In this document: piece by piece, positions 26,026-33,385 of the stretch | Layout: each line of letters starts with the position of its first letter | How positions within the stretch are numbered: the stretch's first letter is position 1 | Assembly (NCBI GenBank): GCA_024400505.1 | Contig: JAKSMP010000019.1 | Coordinates: forward strand, 1-39,247 | Length of the DNA stretch: 39,247 nt | Origin: Bacteroidales bacterium | GTDB taxonomy: Bacteria; Bacteroidota; Bacteroidia; Bacteroidales; P3 | Direction of reading: 5' to 3' | Notes under the pieces: generated by a model | The model's database searches: none | Told to the model about the DNA's origin: nothing | What the model saw: the letters and a program-made list of their open reading frames with translations, nothing else | Position numbers and translations under genes: made by a program

Positions 26026-27559
26026 CCCCTGCTGCATTAAAGAACTTATAATCCAACAATCCGTAAGTCTCCGACGGCTTCACTGTCAAACGAATCTTAT
26101 ACTTGCGCACCCATTGCAGCCTAATGCTGTTGATACCCTTTGTCAGATAAGCAAAAACGTAGGGATGTGTGATAACAGTGAGTTTTTTCTCGTTTTGAGA
26201 ATTAATCAAATAACGCAGATTCGACTCAATATCATCCACCACCACCAAACTGGACTTGATGGTGCCAGTGCCATCACAGAAGGGGCATTTCTCCTGCACA
26301 TTCACCTCCACGGCTGGGCGCACCCTCTGGCGGGTGATCTGCATCAAGCCGAACTTGCTCAAAGGCAAGATGGTATGGCGGGCCTTGTCACGGCTCATCT
26401 CCTGGCACATCACATCATAGAGCGCTTTGCGATTTTCAGCCTTCTGCATATCCACAAAATCCACAATCACAATACCGCCCATATCTCTCAGTCGCAACTG
26501 CCGGGCAATTTCCTTGGCCGACTCCACATTCACCTGCAGAGCGGTATCTTCTTGCCCCGTGCCAGACTTCACATGATTTCCGCTATTGACATCAATCACA
26601 TGCATGGCTTCGGTATGCTCAATGTACAGATACACACCCGAACGGATGGTGACAATTTTGCCAAAAGCCCTACGGATGTCACGGAGCACTCCAAATTGCT
26701 CAAATATGGGCGTCTCCAATTTATAATGGCGCACAATTTCAACCTTTTCAGGGGCTATCGTGCTCACATATTGCTGCACCTCATTATAGACATCTTCATT
26801 GTCAACGTAAATGGTATTGAAATCATCCGTCAGCACATCGCGCAGCAGTGCCGAAGTAGCACTCAATTCCGAGATTACTTTGGCCGGACCCGTCACATGC
26901 TTCAGTCGCTCAGTCAAACTGGTCCACTGCGTCATCAGCTGACGCAAATCAGCATCCAGTTCTTCCACCCCTTTGCCTTCGGCAATAGTGCGCACAATCA
27001 CACCAAAACCTTCAGGCTTGATACTCTGCAGCAATCGGCGCAAACGGCCACGCTCCTCTGCGCCCTTAATCTTTGACGAAATAGAAATCCTCGATACAAA
27101 AGGAGTGAGCACCAAGTATCTGCCGGCAAAGGAAATATCGCCAGTCAACTTGGGTCCTTTTGTCGAGATTGGCTCTTTTGCCACCTGCGCCAACACCAAC
27201 TGACCAACCTTCAACACATTAGCCAAATTGCCAGTCTTCTCCAATATTGGCTCGGGCTTGAAACCTGCCAAGGTATTCATCGCGCTGTCGCCATTCATAG
27301 CCAGCTTCATATACTTGGCCACAGACCCATAATTGGTCCCCAAATCCAAATAATGCACAAAACCATCCTTATCCTCGCCCACATCGATAAATGCAGCATT
27401 CAACCCCTGCATAATCTTGTGCACCTTGCCCACATAGATATCACCCACCTGCACCTTAGTGCCAGACTTATCCTTGTGCAGTTCCACCAATTGCTTATCT
27501 TCCAGCAAGGCAATCTGCACTTCACCCTCATTCGCCGAAATTACTAATTCTTTATTCAT
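26009..27559 (-). CDS. rng: Ribonuclease E/G family protein (RNase G)
   Basis: The 516-residue product has an S1-type RNA-binding region near the N-terminus (GDIYVGKVHKIMQGLNAAFIDVG, in short segments). The catalytic metal-binding aspartates are in VIDVNSGN and VIVDFVDM, and the zinc-link motif is KCPFCDGTG. It lacks the long C-terminal scaffold of RNase E, so it is RNase G-like. It cuts single-stranded RNA, including rRNA precursors. It overlaps the GH25 gene at its 3' end and lies downstream of a terminator that separates it from the HU region. Confidence 0.93.
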   Translation of the reverse strand: MNKELVISANEGEVQIALLEDKQLVELHKDKSGTKVQVGDIYVGKVHKIMQGLNAAFIDVGEDKDGFVHYLDLGTNYGSVAKYMKLAMNGDSAMNTLAGFKPEPILEKTGNLANVLKVGQLVLAQVAKEPISTKGPKLTGDISFAGRYLVLTPFVSRISISSKIKGAEERGRLRRLLQSIKPEGFGVIVRTIAEGKGVEELDADLRQLMTQWTSLTERLKHVTGPAKVISELSATSALLRDVLTDDFNTIYVDNEDVYNEVQQYVSTIAPEKVEIVRHYKLETPIFEQFGVLRDIRRAFGKIVTIRSGVYLYIEHTEAMHVIDVNSGNHVKSGTGQEDTALQVNVESAKEIARQLRLRDMGGIVIVDFVDMQKAENRKALYDVMCQEMSRDKARHTILPLSKFGLMQITRQRVRPAVEVNVQEKCPFCDGTGTIKSSLVVVDDIESNLRYLINSQNEKKLTVITHPYVFAYLTKGINSIRLQWVRKYKIRLTVKPSETYGLLDYKFFNAAGDEISM

Positions 27560-27605
27560 TAAATATGTTTAGGTCAATATTACTGTTAACATGTTCACAA
27601 CAAAA

Positions 27606-27654
27606 AAACAAATTACACATACTAACGGACAATCCGTTGTAGTGTAATTTGTTT
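27606..27654 (-). terminator. Long hairpin terminator after the COX24-type gene
   Basis: The outer arms ACAAATTACAC (27608-27618) and complement (27642-27652) enclose an inner 6-bp stem AACGGA/TCCGTT (27624-27629 and 27633-27638) with a CAA loop. On the minus strand it is followed by a run of seven T residues. It lies about 40 bp past the stop of the small basic protein gene. Confidence 0.75.
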
Positions 27655-27691
27655 TAGTTGTTAGATTTTTAGACTCGAAGAGAGTAATTAC

Positions 27692-27781
27692 TTACTTCTT
27701 CTTATGTCTGTTCTTACGCAGGCGTTTTTTACGCTTGTGCGTTGACATCTTGTGTCTTTTGTGTTTTTTTCCGTTAGGCAT
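27692..27781 (-). CDS. AURKAIP1/COX24-domain small basic protein
   Basis: A 29-codon frame starts at ATG 27781 and ends at TAA 27692. The peptide starts MPNGKKHKRHKMSTHKRKKR and ends with three lysines; about two thirds of its residues are Lys, Arg or His. It matches the tiny COX24_C (AURKAIP1) proteins annotated in nearly all Bacteroidota, whose mitochondrial relative is the small-subunit protein mS38. A ribosome-bound role is therefore likely, but inferred. It lies 37 bp after the HU gene on the same strand and is followed by a terminator. Confidence 0.88.
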   Translation of the reverse strand: MPNGKKHKRHKMSTHKRKKRLRKNRHKKK

Positions 27782-27818
27782 GTTATAACAGATTTATTTA
27801 TTGATAATTAAAATTTTC

Positions 27819-28103
27819 TTATTTCACGTTCTCTTTCACGTCGTTGACAAAAGTCTTAGCGGGCTTGAAAGAAGGAATATTGTGTGCGGGGATAATAACG
27901 GTGGTATTCTTGGAGATATTGCGACCAGTCTTCTCTGCACGTTTCTTAATCACGAAGCTACCAAAACCGCGGAGATAAACATTCTCGCCCTCTGCCATGG
28001 ACTCTTCAACAACATTCATAAACTCTTCCACAGTAGCCATAATGGCAACCTTTTCGATACCGGTCTTTTGTGCAATCTGAGCAACTATTTCAGCCTTAGT
28101 CAT
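27819..28103 (-). CDS. HU/IHF-family DNA-binding protein
   Basis: The 94-residue product is a standard HU-type protein: MTKAEIVAQIAQKTGI at the start, the GFGSFVIKKRAEKTGRN strand region (about 46-62) and the DNA-binding arm with its proline tip (NTTVIIPAHNIPSFKPAK). Dimers bend DNA and compact the nucleoid. It is probably co-transcribed with the small basic protein gene 37 bp downstream. Whether it is the main HU or one of several paralogues cannot be told from the window. Confidence 0.95.
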   Translation of the reverse strand: MTKAEIVAQIAQKTGIEKVAIMATVEEFMNVVEESMAEGENVYLRGFGSFVIKKRAEKTGRNISKNTTVIIPAHNIPSFKPAKTFVNDVKENVK

Positions 28104-28178
28104 TTTCTCTGTTTATTTCTTAATCAATGTATTTTATTCTATTAATTTTCCGCACCCATCATGGGCGAAAACTGGCTG

Positions 28179-28186
28179 CAAAATTA
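28179..28186 (-). promoter_or_regulatory. HU gene promoter -7 box
   Basis: TAATTTTG on the minus strand matches TAnnTTTG, 75 bp upstream of the HU start. It is preceded by a T-rich stretch; no clear TTTG at the -33 position. Confidence 0.5.
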
Positions 28187-28336
28187 CCAAAAAAAAATGA
28201 TATAGAAAACTTTTTTTCTTCTCCTTTCGCACTAGAATTCAACAATCTACACCCTACAAAATTGTATTTCAACAAATTATATTGTTTACATTTTCGCGCA
28301 ACAAAGTGATAATTATCTGAGATATAGCCATTCGAA

Positions 28337-29251
28337 TCACTTCTTTTTCGTCTTTTTTCGATTCAATTTTCCACTATTTAATGCTTTTTCTTCCCTATTC
28401 ACAAAGTACATTTTAAACAGCACACATGCAGCTAATGTACAGAGGATCGTGGTTGCCAATGGAATCATCATCGACGCGGTAGGATCGGCCCAATAGTGTC
28501 CTTGATGGAAAAGATAATAAAAAATCACCACCACGGCATTGTTGAAGAAATGAGCCATCACATTCACCACCATCGACCCCGACAAATAGAATAAATAACC
28601 CAGCAGCCACCCTAGCAGCAGACGAGGCACAAAACCATAGATATCGCCATGCGCCAACGAGAATATGATTGCCGTGACAGCTATAGCCACATGTCCATTG
28701 CCAAACCACTTGCCTAGCACCTGCTGCAAGCATCCACGGAAGAAAACTTCTTCGCACAAGGCTGGCACCAGCGCAACCACCAACAGCTGCAGCGCAAAAT
28801 CGCCCACGCCAGTGAGCGACAGCATCTTCCCAACTATACGGGTGGACTGCTCCGTCATCTGCCGCATCGTCTCTTCCAGCGGTCCCAAGTTCCAAGCTGC
28901 ATTCCAATAAGTCACCCAATCGTTGATGGGCATCAACAGCAGCAGCAAAACCATCGCCACCAATCCCTGCAACCATTTCCTGCCACGCATGTCCACCTTC
29001 AAATACCGCATAGCATTGCCTTGATACACCCACGCCCATACACAAGCGGGCATCAAAAACATCAGCAGCTGCTGACCGCCCTGCACCCACAGCATCTGTC
29101 TTATCCGCCCTGGAGCCACGGCCTCCATATCCACTGGACACAGCACCATCAAGCCCGTGGCAAACAAAAATCCCAAAATCAAAAAAAACAGCAGCCCCAC
29201 CATCTGTGAGAATGGCTTAGACTCGCGAAAACTAGACACAATGGTACTCAT
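28337..29251 (-). CDS. CPBP (CAAX/Abi) family intramembrane metalloprotease
   Basis: The 304-residue membrane protein has about eight hydrophobic segments and the CPBP motifs: EEVFFRG (Glu167-Glu168, Arg172), FSLAHG (His201) and HFFNN (His234, Asn238). These residues form the metal site of the Rce1-like glutamic/metallo intramembrane proteases. Bacterial members act in peptide maturation, bacteriocin self-immunity or membrane protein turnover; none of these can be chosen here. No small peptide gene is next to it. It lies between tRNA-Arg and the HU gene, apparently alone. Confidence 0.88.
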   Translation of the reverse strand: MSTIVSSFRESKPFSQMVGLLFFLILGFLFATGLMVLCPVDMEAVAPGRIRQMLWVQGGQQLLMFLMPACVWAWVYQGNAMRYLKVDMRGRKWLQGLVAMVLLLLLMPINDWVTYWNAAWNLGPLEETMRQMTEQSTRIVGKMLSLTGVGDFALQLLVVALVPALCEEVFFRGCLQQVLGKWFGNGHVAIAVTAIIFSLAHGDIYGFVPRLLLGWLLGYLFYLSGSMVVNVMAHFFNNAVVVIFYYLFHQGHYWADPTASMMIPLATTILCTLAACVLFKMYFVNREEKALNSGKLNRKKTKKK

Positions 29252-29393
29252 TTAATTAATTGATTATGTTTCCTCGGTGAACACAAAAACCATGATAGGC
29301 AGGCAACACTTTTTTTTCACAGAAAGCCGCACTAAGGCAATCTCCCTTAGCCACTTCACCACACCTGCACACCAATATTATGTTTCACCTTTG

Positions 29394-29467
29394 TGACCCC
29401 GGCGGGATTCAAACCCACGACTTTCGGAACCGGAATCCGACGTTCTATTCAGCTGAACTACGGGGCC
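29394..29467 (-). tRNA. tRNA-Arg (anticodon CCG)
   Basis: The minus strand folds into a 74-nt cloverleaf: 7-bp acceptor stem GGCCCCG/CGGGGTC (one G-T pair), D stem GTTC/GAAC, anticodon stem TCGGA/TCCGA with loop TTCCGGT (anticodon CCG, reads CGG), and T stem GTGGG/CCCGC. CCA is not encoded. No integrase or att duplication is seen beside it. Confidence 0.95.
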
Positions 29468-29643
29468 TTTTTGCAAAAAAGCAAATTAATAACAAAAAAA
29501 GTAGGCTAATATTGTACACTTGCGAAAAAAAAATCAACAATGCCCGCCCAATCAGCACACCTCGCTCCCTAAGGCGGCCTGCAAGACTCCAGCACCATCA
29601 TTTACCTCCACGCAAGGCACAGCAGCCATACCCAGCACGTCAC

Positions 29644-30309
29644 TTATCCGATGGCATGCAAAAACTCTTGCACAAAACCAAACGACCGGCCACTCATGCA
29701 GGCCAAGAATTCGCTCCACTGCATCTGATGGTCATCGGTGTGGCCTGGGGTGTCGCTTATCACGCGTATGCTCAAAAAAGGAACGCCAAGCAAGTGGCAA
29801 GTTTGTGCTATAGCGGCCGACTCCATCTCACAGGCCAAGCCGTCGGGGAAACGATCCTTTATCTCGCTTTGCTTGGTACGGTCGGTAATAAACTGGTCGC
29901 CTGTGCAAATCAGTCCTTTTCTCACATTCATATCGCTGTGCTCAGCCACCCTGTCAGCCGCCGCCAGCAATCGGCCATCGGCCGCAAAACGAGCCGGAAG
30001 ACCCTGCACCTGGCCATACTCGTTGCCTTCGCCGCACCACACATCGTGGTAGCACGTCTCAGCGCCCACCACCACATCCATCACCCGCAGGCTGGCATCA
30101 ATGCCTCCTGCCAAACCAGTGCTGATAATGCAATCTGGCTGGTACTCCTGCACAAGTTTCATGGTGCCCACAGCAGCATTCACCTTGCCAATGCCGCATT
30201 GCCAAAGCACAACTTCATTTTCTCCTATTTTGCCGAAAGGCTTTCCGCCAAGCACATCCATCATCTTGCGATACTCGATGTCCATGGCTATGATGATTCC
30301 AATTTTCAT
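29644..30309 (-). CDS. mtnN: 5'-methylthioadenosine/S-adenosylhomocysteine nucleosidase
   Basis: The 221-residue product has the MTAN active-site residues: Glu12 (IIIAMDIEYRKM), the MExxA motif in CEMESAAIAQTC (Glu163) and the catalytic Asp186 in RVISDTPG. It cleaves adenine from MTA, SAH and 5'-deoxyadenosine, removing inhibitory by-products of SAM-dependent reactions. Glycine-rich STGLAGGID (63-71) is the phosphorylase/nucleosidase fold signature. It has its own TATCTTTG box and a leader of about 130 nt containing a hairpin. A second enzyme predicted to handle the same substrates is encoded at 11282-12538. Confidence 0.94.
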   Translation of the reverse strand: MKIGIIIAMDIEYRKMMDVLGGKPFGKIGENEVVLWQCGIGKVNAAVGTMKLVQEYQPDCIISTGLAGGIDASLRVMDVVVGAETCYHDVWCGEGNEYGQVQGLPARFAADGRLLAAADRVAEHSDMNVRKGLICTGDQFITDRTKQSEIKDRFPDGLACEMESAAIAQTCHLLGVPFLSIRVISDTPGHTDDHQMQWSEFLACMSGRSFGFVQEFLHAIG

Positions 30310-30342
30310 TTCAATTCACGTTTATTTTTTCAGAACTTTCAG

Positions 30343-30369
30343 CCCCCAAGCCTTACCCTTGCTTCGGGG
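30343..30369 (-). promoter_or_regulatory. Hairpin in the mtnN leader
   Basis: Nine-nt arms (30343-30351 and 30361-30369) pair with one mismatch (CCCC-AAGC against GCTT-GGGG) around a 9-nt loop, 34 bp upstream of the mtnN ATG. No T tract follows in either direction. It could be a leader structure, and no known riboswitch class is recognised. Confidence 0.3.
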
Positions 30370-30448
30370 CAGAATCTTCGCTATTCCCATAATTGCCAAT
30401 GCTTTTGCAATCCGTTATCGCACAAACATATCCAGCAATTACCAATTG

Positions 30449-30456
30449 CAAAGATA
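30449..30456 (-). promoter_or_regulatory. mtnN promoter -7 box
   Basis: TATCTTTG on the minus strand, an exact TAnnTTTG match, 139 bp upstream of the mtnN ATG. No convincing TTTG at the -33 position. Confidence 0.55.
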
Positions 30457-30727
30457 CAAATAAAAAGCAGAAAAAGCAGAAAAATTTGGTGCTCTCCAGG
30501 AGTCGCCATGCCATTAGGGCAACTTCAAGAAACGTTTTGGCATTACCATCGATGGCTCCTGCGGTGCTCCGTTGTTGGGAGAGCGAAGCATCGATTCAGG
30601 TTGGGCAATGGCTGAAAGATTGTTTCCTGTTGCATAACGCCAAATACCTCCTTGGGGGCTGCTTCGATGCAGGAAGGATGATTATTCGATGCCACAAGGT
30701 TCATTCTTCGATCCAGAAGCCCTTTCA

Positions 30728-30911
30728 GCGAAGCCGAGCGAAGCCGAGCGAAGCGTGAGCGAAGGATGAGCGAAGAATGAGCGAAGAATGAGCGAAGAAG
30801 CAGCGAAGCCGCAGCGAAGCCGCAGCGAAGCCGCAGCGAAGCGGCAGCGAAGCGGCAGCGAAGCGGCAGCGAAGCGGCAGCGAAGAAGCATCGAAGCGGC
30901 ATCGAAGGCCG
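30728..30911. repeat. GCGAAGC tandem array, 11-bp period, about 17 units
   Basis: Fifteen GCGAAG and two TCGAAG cores start at 30728, 30738, 30748, 30759, 30770, 30781, 30792, 30803, 30814, 30825, 30836, 30847, 30858, 30869, 30880, 30891 and 30902. The first two steps are 10 bp and the rest 11 bp. Ten cores read GCGAAGC exactly. The 4-5 bases between cores vary: several units carry AAT or AAG, then a block with GCCGC and then a block with GCGGC, which are mutually complementary. The array is much richer in G+C than the flanks. There are no spacers, so it is not a CRISPR. Confidence 0.95.
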
Positions 30912-30973
30912 ATCGGACCCCCATTGGGCGGCCATCGAAGCAAAATGGGTGAATGAAGCCAAAACCACGGCAG

Positions 30974-31006
30974 CTCTATGGTGGCTCTATAGCGGTTCTA
31001 TGGTGA
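30974..31006. repeat. Three-unit 11-bp-period repeat
   Basis: CTCTATGGTGG (30974-30984), CTCTATAGCGG (30985-30995) and TTCTATGGTGA (30996-31006) are head-to-tail. The unit sequence differs from the GCGAAGC array 60 bp away, but the 11-bp period is the same. Confidence 0.75.
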
Positions 31007-31288
31007 ACCACCATATAAAGCATACCATAATTTATTGCGGGATGGTATCAATCCACCCCTCCTATACCAGCCACGATTTTGTTGCATAATGCTCATTTTT
31101 TCACCGCAGCATAGCTGCTGTTTTCTACGGCTGGAAGAAAGTAATGATTATTCAAATTCATTCATCCAACAAGTCACAAGTTATACTTATCAACATCCAC
31201 CACTGGAATGAAGGGCTCTTACTTGTCGTGTAGAATACTGAAAATCACCTATGCCAAACAATTATTAAAAAAAATGTTAAATAAAAGT

Positions 31289-31318
31289 ATTGTAAATGAT
31301 AAAAAATGCATATCTTTG
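31289..31318 (+). promoter_or_regulatory. Promoter of the peptide-lipoprotein pair
   Basis: A -7 box TATCTTTG (31311-31318) matches TAnnTTTG exactly, with ATTG at 31289-31292 and an 18-bp spacer, close to the Bacteroidota consensus (-33 TTTG). The peptide ATG lies 56 bp downstream. Confidence 0.75.
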
Positions 31319-31374
31319 CACAATAAACGTATCATCATAAGTCATCTATAATTACTAACATAAATATTTCAGTT

Positions 31375-31536
31375 ATGAAAAAAAACAAAATCAGCTATGT
31401 GTCACCTAAAGTGACAGTAACCAAATGTATGGTTGAAGATGGATTTGCCCTTTCTCACACCAGCGAACCTGTAACTGAGACCATCCTGGGCACAGAAGAA
31501 ATCGGACAAGCTTCGGGCAGTGCCTTTTTTGATTAA
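31375..31536 (+). CDS. 53-residue protein of unknown function
   Basis: The frame runs from ATG 31375 to TAA 31536. It opens MKKNKISYVSPKVTVTKCMV, continues EDGFALSHTSEPVTETIL and ends GQASGSAFFD. There is no hydrophobic signal core, so it is not obviously secreted. A basic start, a YxSPKVxV motif and a polar acidic tail resemble short proteins I recall as common in Prevotella- and Bacteroides-like genomes in front of surface lipoprotein genes; I know of no assigned function. It lies directly behind a strong promoter and 31 bp before a lipoprotein gene, so the two are co-transcribed. A precursor-peptide or regulatory role is speculation. Confidence 0.75.
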   Translation: MKKNKISYVSPKVTVTKCMVEDGFALSHTSEPVTETILGTEEIGQASGSAFFD

Positions 31537-31567
31537 TCAACAACCCCTTTAAACATCTTACTTATTT

Positions 31568-33211
31568 ATGAAGAAAATATTACTTGCCCTTGCCGCATTG
31601 GCAATGATGTCGGTGTCGCTCACCTCCTGCTCCAAGGATGAGGGAGCTCCTGCCCAGTTTACAGCTTCTATTGAGCAATCTAGTGCAAAGATCCAGCTCG
31701 ATGGCAGCATTATCAAATGGAAAAATAGCGATATTGTGACAGTCTTTGACGAAGAAGGCTTCGCACGGTATTCTGCCACCCCCAGAGAGGATAATGCCAC
31801 CTTTGCCACCCTTAATTATATGGAAGGCAACCTCACCGATGGCCCTTACTATGCAATTTATCCCAGCGTTTGCGCACACAATGCCGGCTCCTTCTTGGTT
31901 CAATCACGCCAGGTGTCTTCGGATGGCAGCCTCGAAGTTTTCCCGATGTATGCTGTTTCCAACAACACCAACTTCGAGTTCAAAAACCTCTGCGGTCTGC
32001 TGAAAATCACCCTCAACCAGAGTGAAGTGATGGTGAGCAGCATCAAGGTGACTGCCGACCAGCCCATTGCTGGTATCTTCGATATCGACATGACATCAGG
32101 GGTGCCCGTTGCCACTTTCAACAGCAATCTATCGGATGACACCGAGGATGGCATCACCCTTCAATGCGAAACTCCCCAGAGTATCGAGGGTGGCCACGAC
32201 TTCTATATCTATCTGCCCGCAGGAACCTACACCAACATGGCCATCAAAGTGGTTACCGACAATGGCCTGATGTGCATCAAGCAGAGCCAAAATGCTGTGG
32301 TGGTGGAGCGCAGCAAATACACTCCCGCCTCCGTCAGCCAGATGACCTTTGTCCCCAATGTGGCTGAGGGTTCACTCACCGGCCTCTTCACCATCAATGC
32401 TAATGGCGATCAGGTGCGATTCTCCAAGGGCAATCTGCAATACAATGTCACCAACGGCTTGTGGCGTTTTGCCGAGCATCAGTATGATTTCGTAGGTCCT
32501 TTTAACAATACCACATACTATAGTTGGCAAATCCAAAATCAATACGTAGGTTGGATAGACCTCTTCAACTGGGGAACCAGCGGCTACAACAATATTATGC
32601 CCCACCCGCTCCAAATAACACCACGAGAGTATTATGCCGAGAACCAAAATATAGCTAACACCAACTATGACTGGGGCGTGTATAACCCCATCAGCAATGG
32701 CGGCAACCAAGCTGGCATGTGGCGCACACTTACCAAAGAAGAGTGGCGCTATATCAGAAATACCCGCCCCAATGCCAACCAAAAAGTGGCTAGTGGCAGA
32801 ATCGACTTCGGCAGCAATCATTATTTCAATGGATTGATACTGTTGCCTGACGATTGGACCCTCCCCGAAGGGCTTACTTTCAATAGAGGGTTTACAAACG
32901 ACCAGAGAAACTATGCACGCAACACCTACACCGTTGATGAATGGCAGTTGATGGAAGATGCTGGTGCCGTATTCTTGTCTGCGGCTGGTTTTACTATTAA
33001 TAATGGTACCAGTAACGATGGTGTATATTATTACCTCACTGATTATACTTGGTACTTGGCATGGGCAGGAAACTACTGGTTATCATCCCAAAGTGGTAGT
33101 TTAGATGCATATATGATTGACTTCCATGCCGACATGGCTGACGATAAGTATGAAAGGAGATATTGGCCCGCATCAGTTCGCCTTGTTCGCGACGCAGATT
33201 TGGATCAATAA
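31568..33211 (+). CDS. Surface lipoprotein: fimbrillin-like N-terminal part plus FISUMP-like C-terminal domain
   Basis: The 547-residue product has a lipoprotein signal (lipobox LTSC, Cys21; MKKILLALAALAMMSVSLTS). Residues about 30-260 are beta-rich with GLLKITLNQSEVMVSSIKV and YIYLPAGTYTNMAIKV, resembling fimbrillin/Mfa-like adhesin domains of Bacteroidales. From about 275 (FTINANGDQVRFSKGNLQYN) to the end (YWPASVRLVRD) it has the repeat-family domain common in Bacteroidales surface proteins, with GWIDLFNWGTSGYNN, GNQAGMWRTLTKEEW, ILLPDDW and NYWLSSQ, similar to the Fibrobacter-type FISUMP fold. The role is likely surface adhesion or binding; the ligand is unknown. A strong terminator follows. 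Confidence 0.8.
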   Translation: MKKILLALAALAMMSVSLTSCSKDEGAPAQFTASIEQSSAKIQLDGSIIKWKNSDIVTVFDEEGFARYSATPREDNATFATLNYMEGNLTDGPYYAIYPSVCAHNAGSFLVQSRQVSSDGSLEVFPMYAVSNNTNFEFKNLCGLLKITLNQSEVMVSSIKVTADQPIAGIFDIDMTSGVPVATFNSNLSDDTEDGITLQCETPQSIEGGHDFYIYLPAGTYTNMAIKVVTDNGLMCIKQSQNAVVVERSKYTPASVSQMTFVPNVAEGSLTGLFTINANGDQVRFSKGNLQYNVTNGLWRFAEHQYDFVGPFNNTTYYSWQIQNQYVGWIDLFNWGTSGYNNIMPHPLQITPREYYAENQNIANTNYDWGVYNPISNGGNQAGMWRTLTKEEWRYIRNTRPNANQKVASGRIDFGSNHYFNGLILLPDDWTLPEGLTFNRGFTNDQRNYARNTYTVDEWQLMEDAGAVFLSAAGFTINNGTSNDGVYYYLTDYTWYLAWAGNYWLSSQSGSLDAYMIDFHADMADDKYERRYWPASVRLVRDADLDQ

Positions 33212-33281
33212 AACTGCCTCAATAACGCTAATATAATGGGGAATACCCTTATGAAAAGCGAGGCGTGAAATATCCTCCTAC

Positions 33282-33318
33282 AAAGAAAAAGACCGGCTCT
33301 ACACCGGTCTTTTTCTTT
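33282..33318. terminator. Bidirectional terminator between converging genes
   Basis: Arms at 33282-33296 and 33304-33318 pair almost throughout: a 7-bp GC core AGACCGG/CCGGTCT flanked by A-rich and T-rich halves. Both strands read a hairpin followed by TTTTTCTTT. It serves the lipoprotein gene (plus) and the DUF4476 gene (minus). Confidence 0.88.
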
Positions 33319-33385
33319 TATCAGATTATTTTGTCGAGCGGCATCGCATACCGCCGCCCTTGTTTTTTTTGTGTAGCAGGGCACC

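Larger units (their letters stand above)
30310..31374. other. Gene-free region of about 1.06 kb
   Basis: No credible gene lies between mtnN and the 53-residue peptide gene. From right to left on the minus side it holds the mtnN leader and -7 box (to 30456). The middle holds an 11-bp-period array (30728-30911) with scattered degenerate copies of its core, for example GCGAAGC at 30583 and inverted TCGAAG-like copies near 30662. A second short array follows (30974-31006), then a small hairpin TATGGTG/CACCATA (30999-31015) and the peptide promoter (31289-31318). Open frames across the array are repeat artefacts. Confidence 0.75.

Noticed and set aside
25964-27076. A 370-codon plus-strand frame
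   Set aside because: It is a shadow of rng, which carries the RNase E/G catalytic aspartates and zinc-link motif.
29394-29467. tRNA-associated integration site
   Set aside because: No integrase gene and no repeated copy of the tRNA 3' end is seen. The restriction locus is 5 kb away.
29380-30615. A long plus-strand open frame of 411 codons
   Set aside because: Its first residues are a translation of the tRNA-Arg complement (GGIQTHDFRNRNPTFYS is a classic artefact), and the rest is the antisense of mtnN.
30728-30911. CRISPR array
   Set aside because: The units are 11 bp with no unique 25-40 bp spacers and no cas genes nearby.
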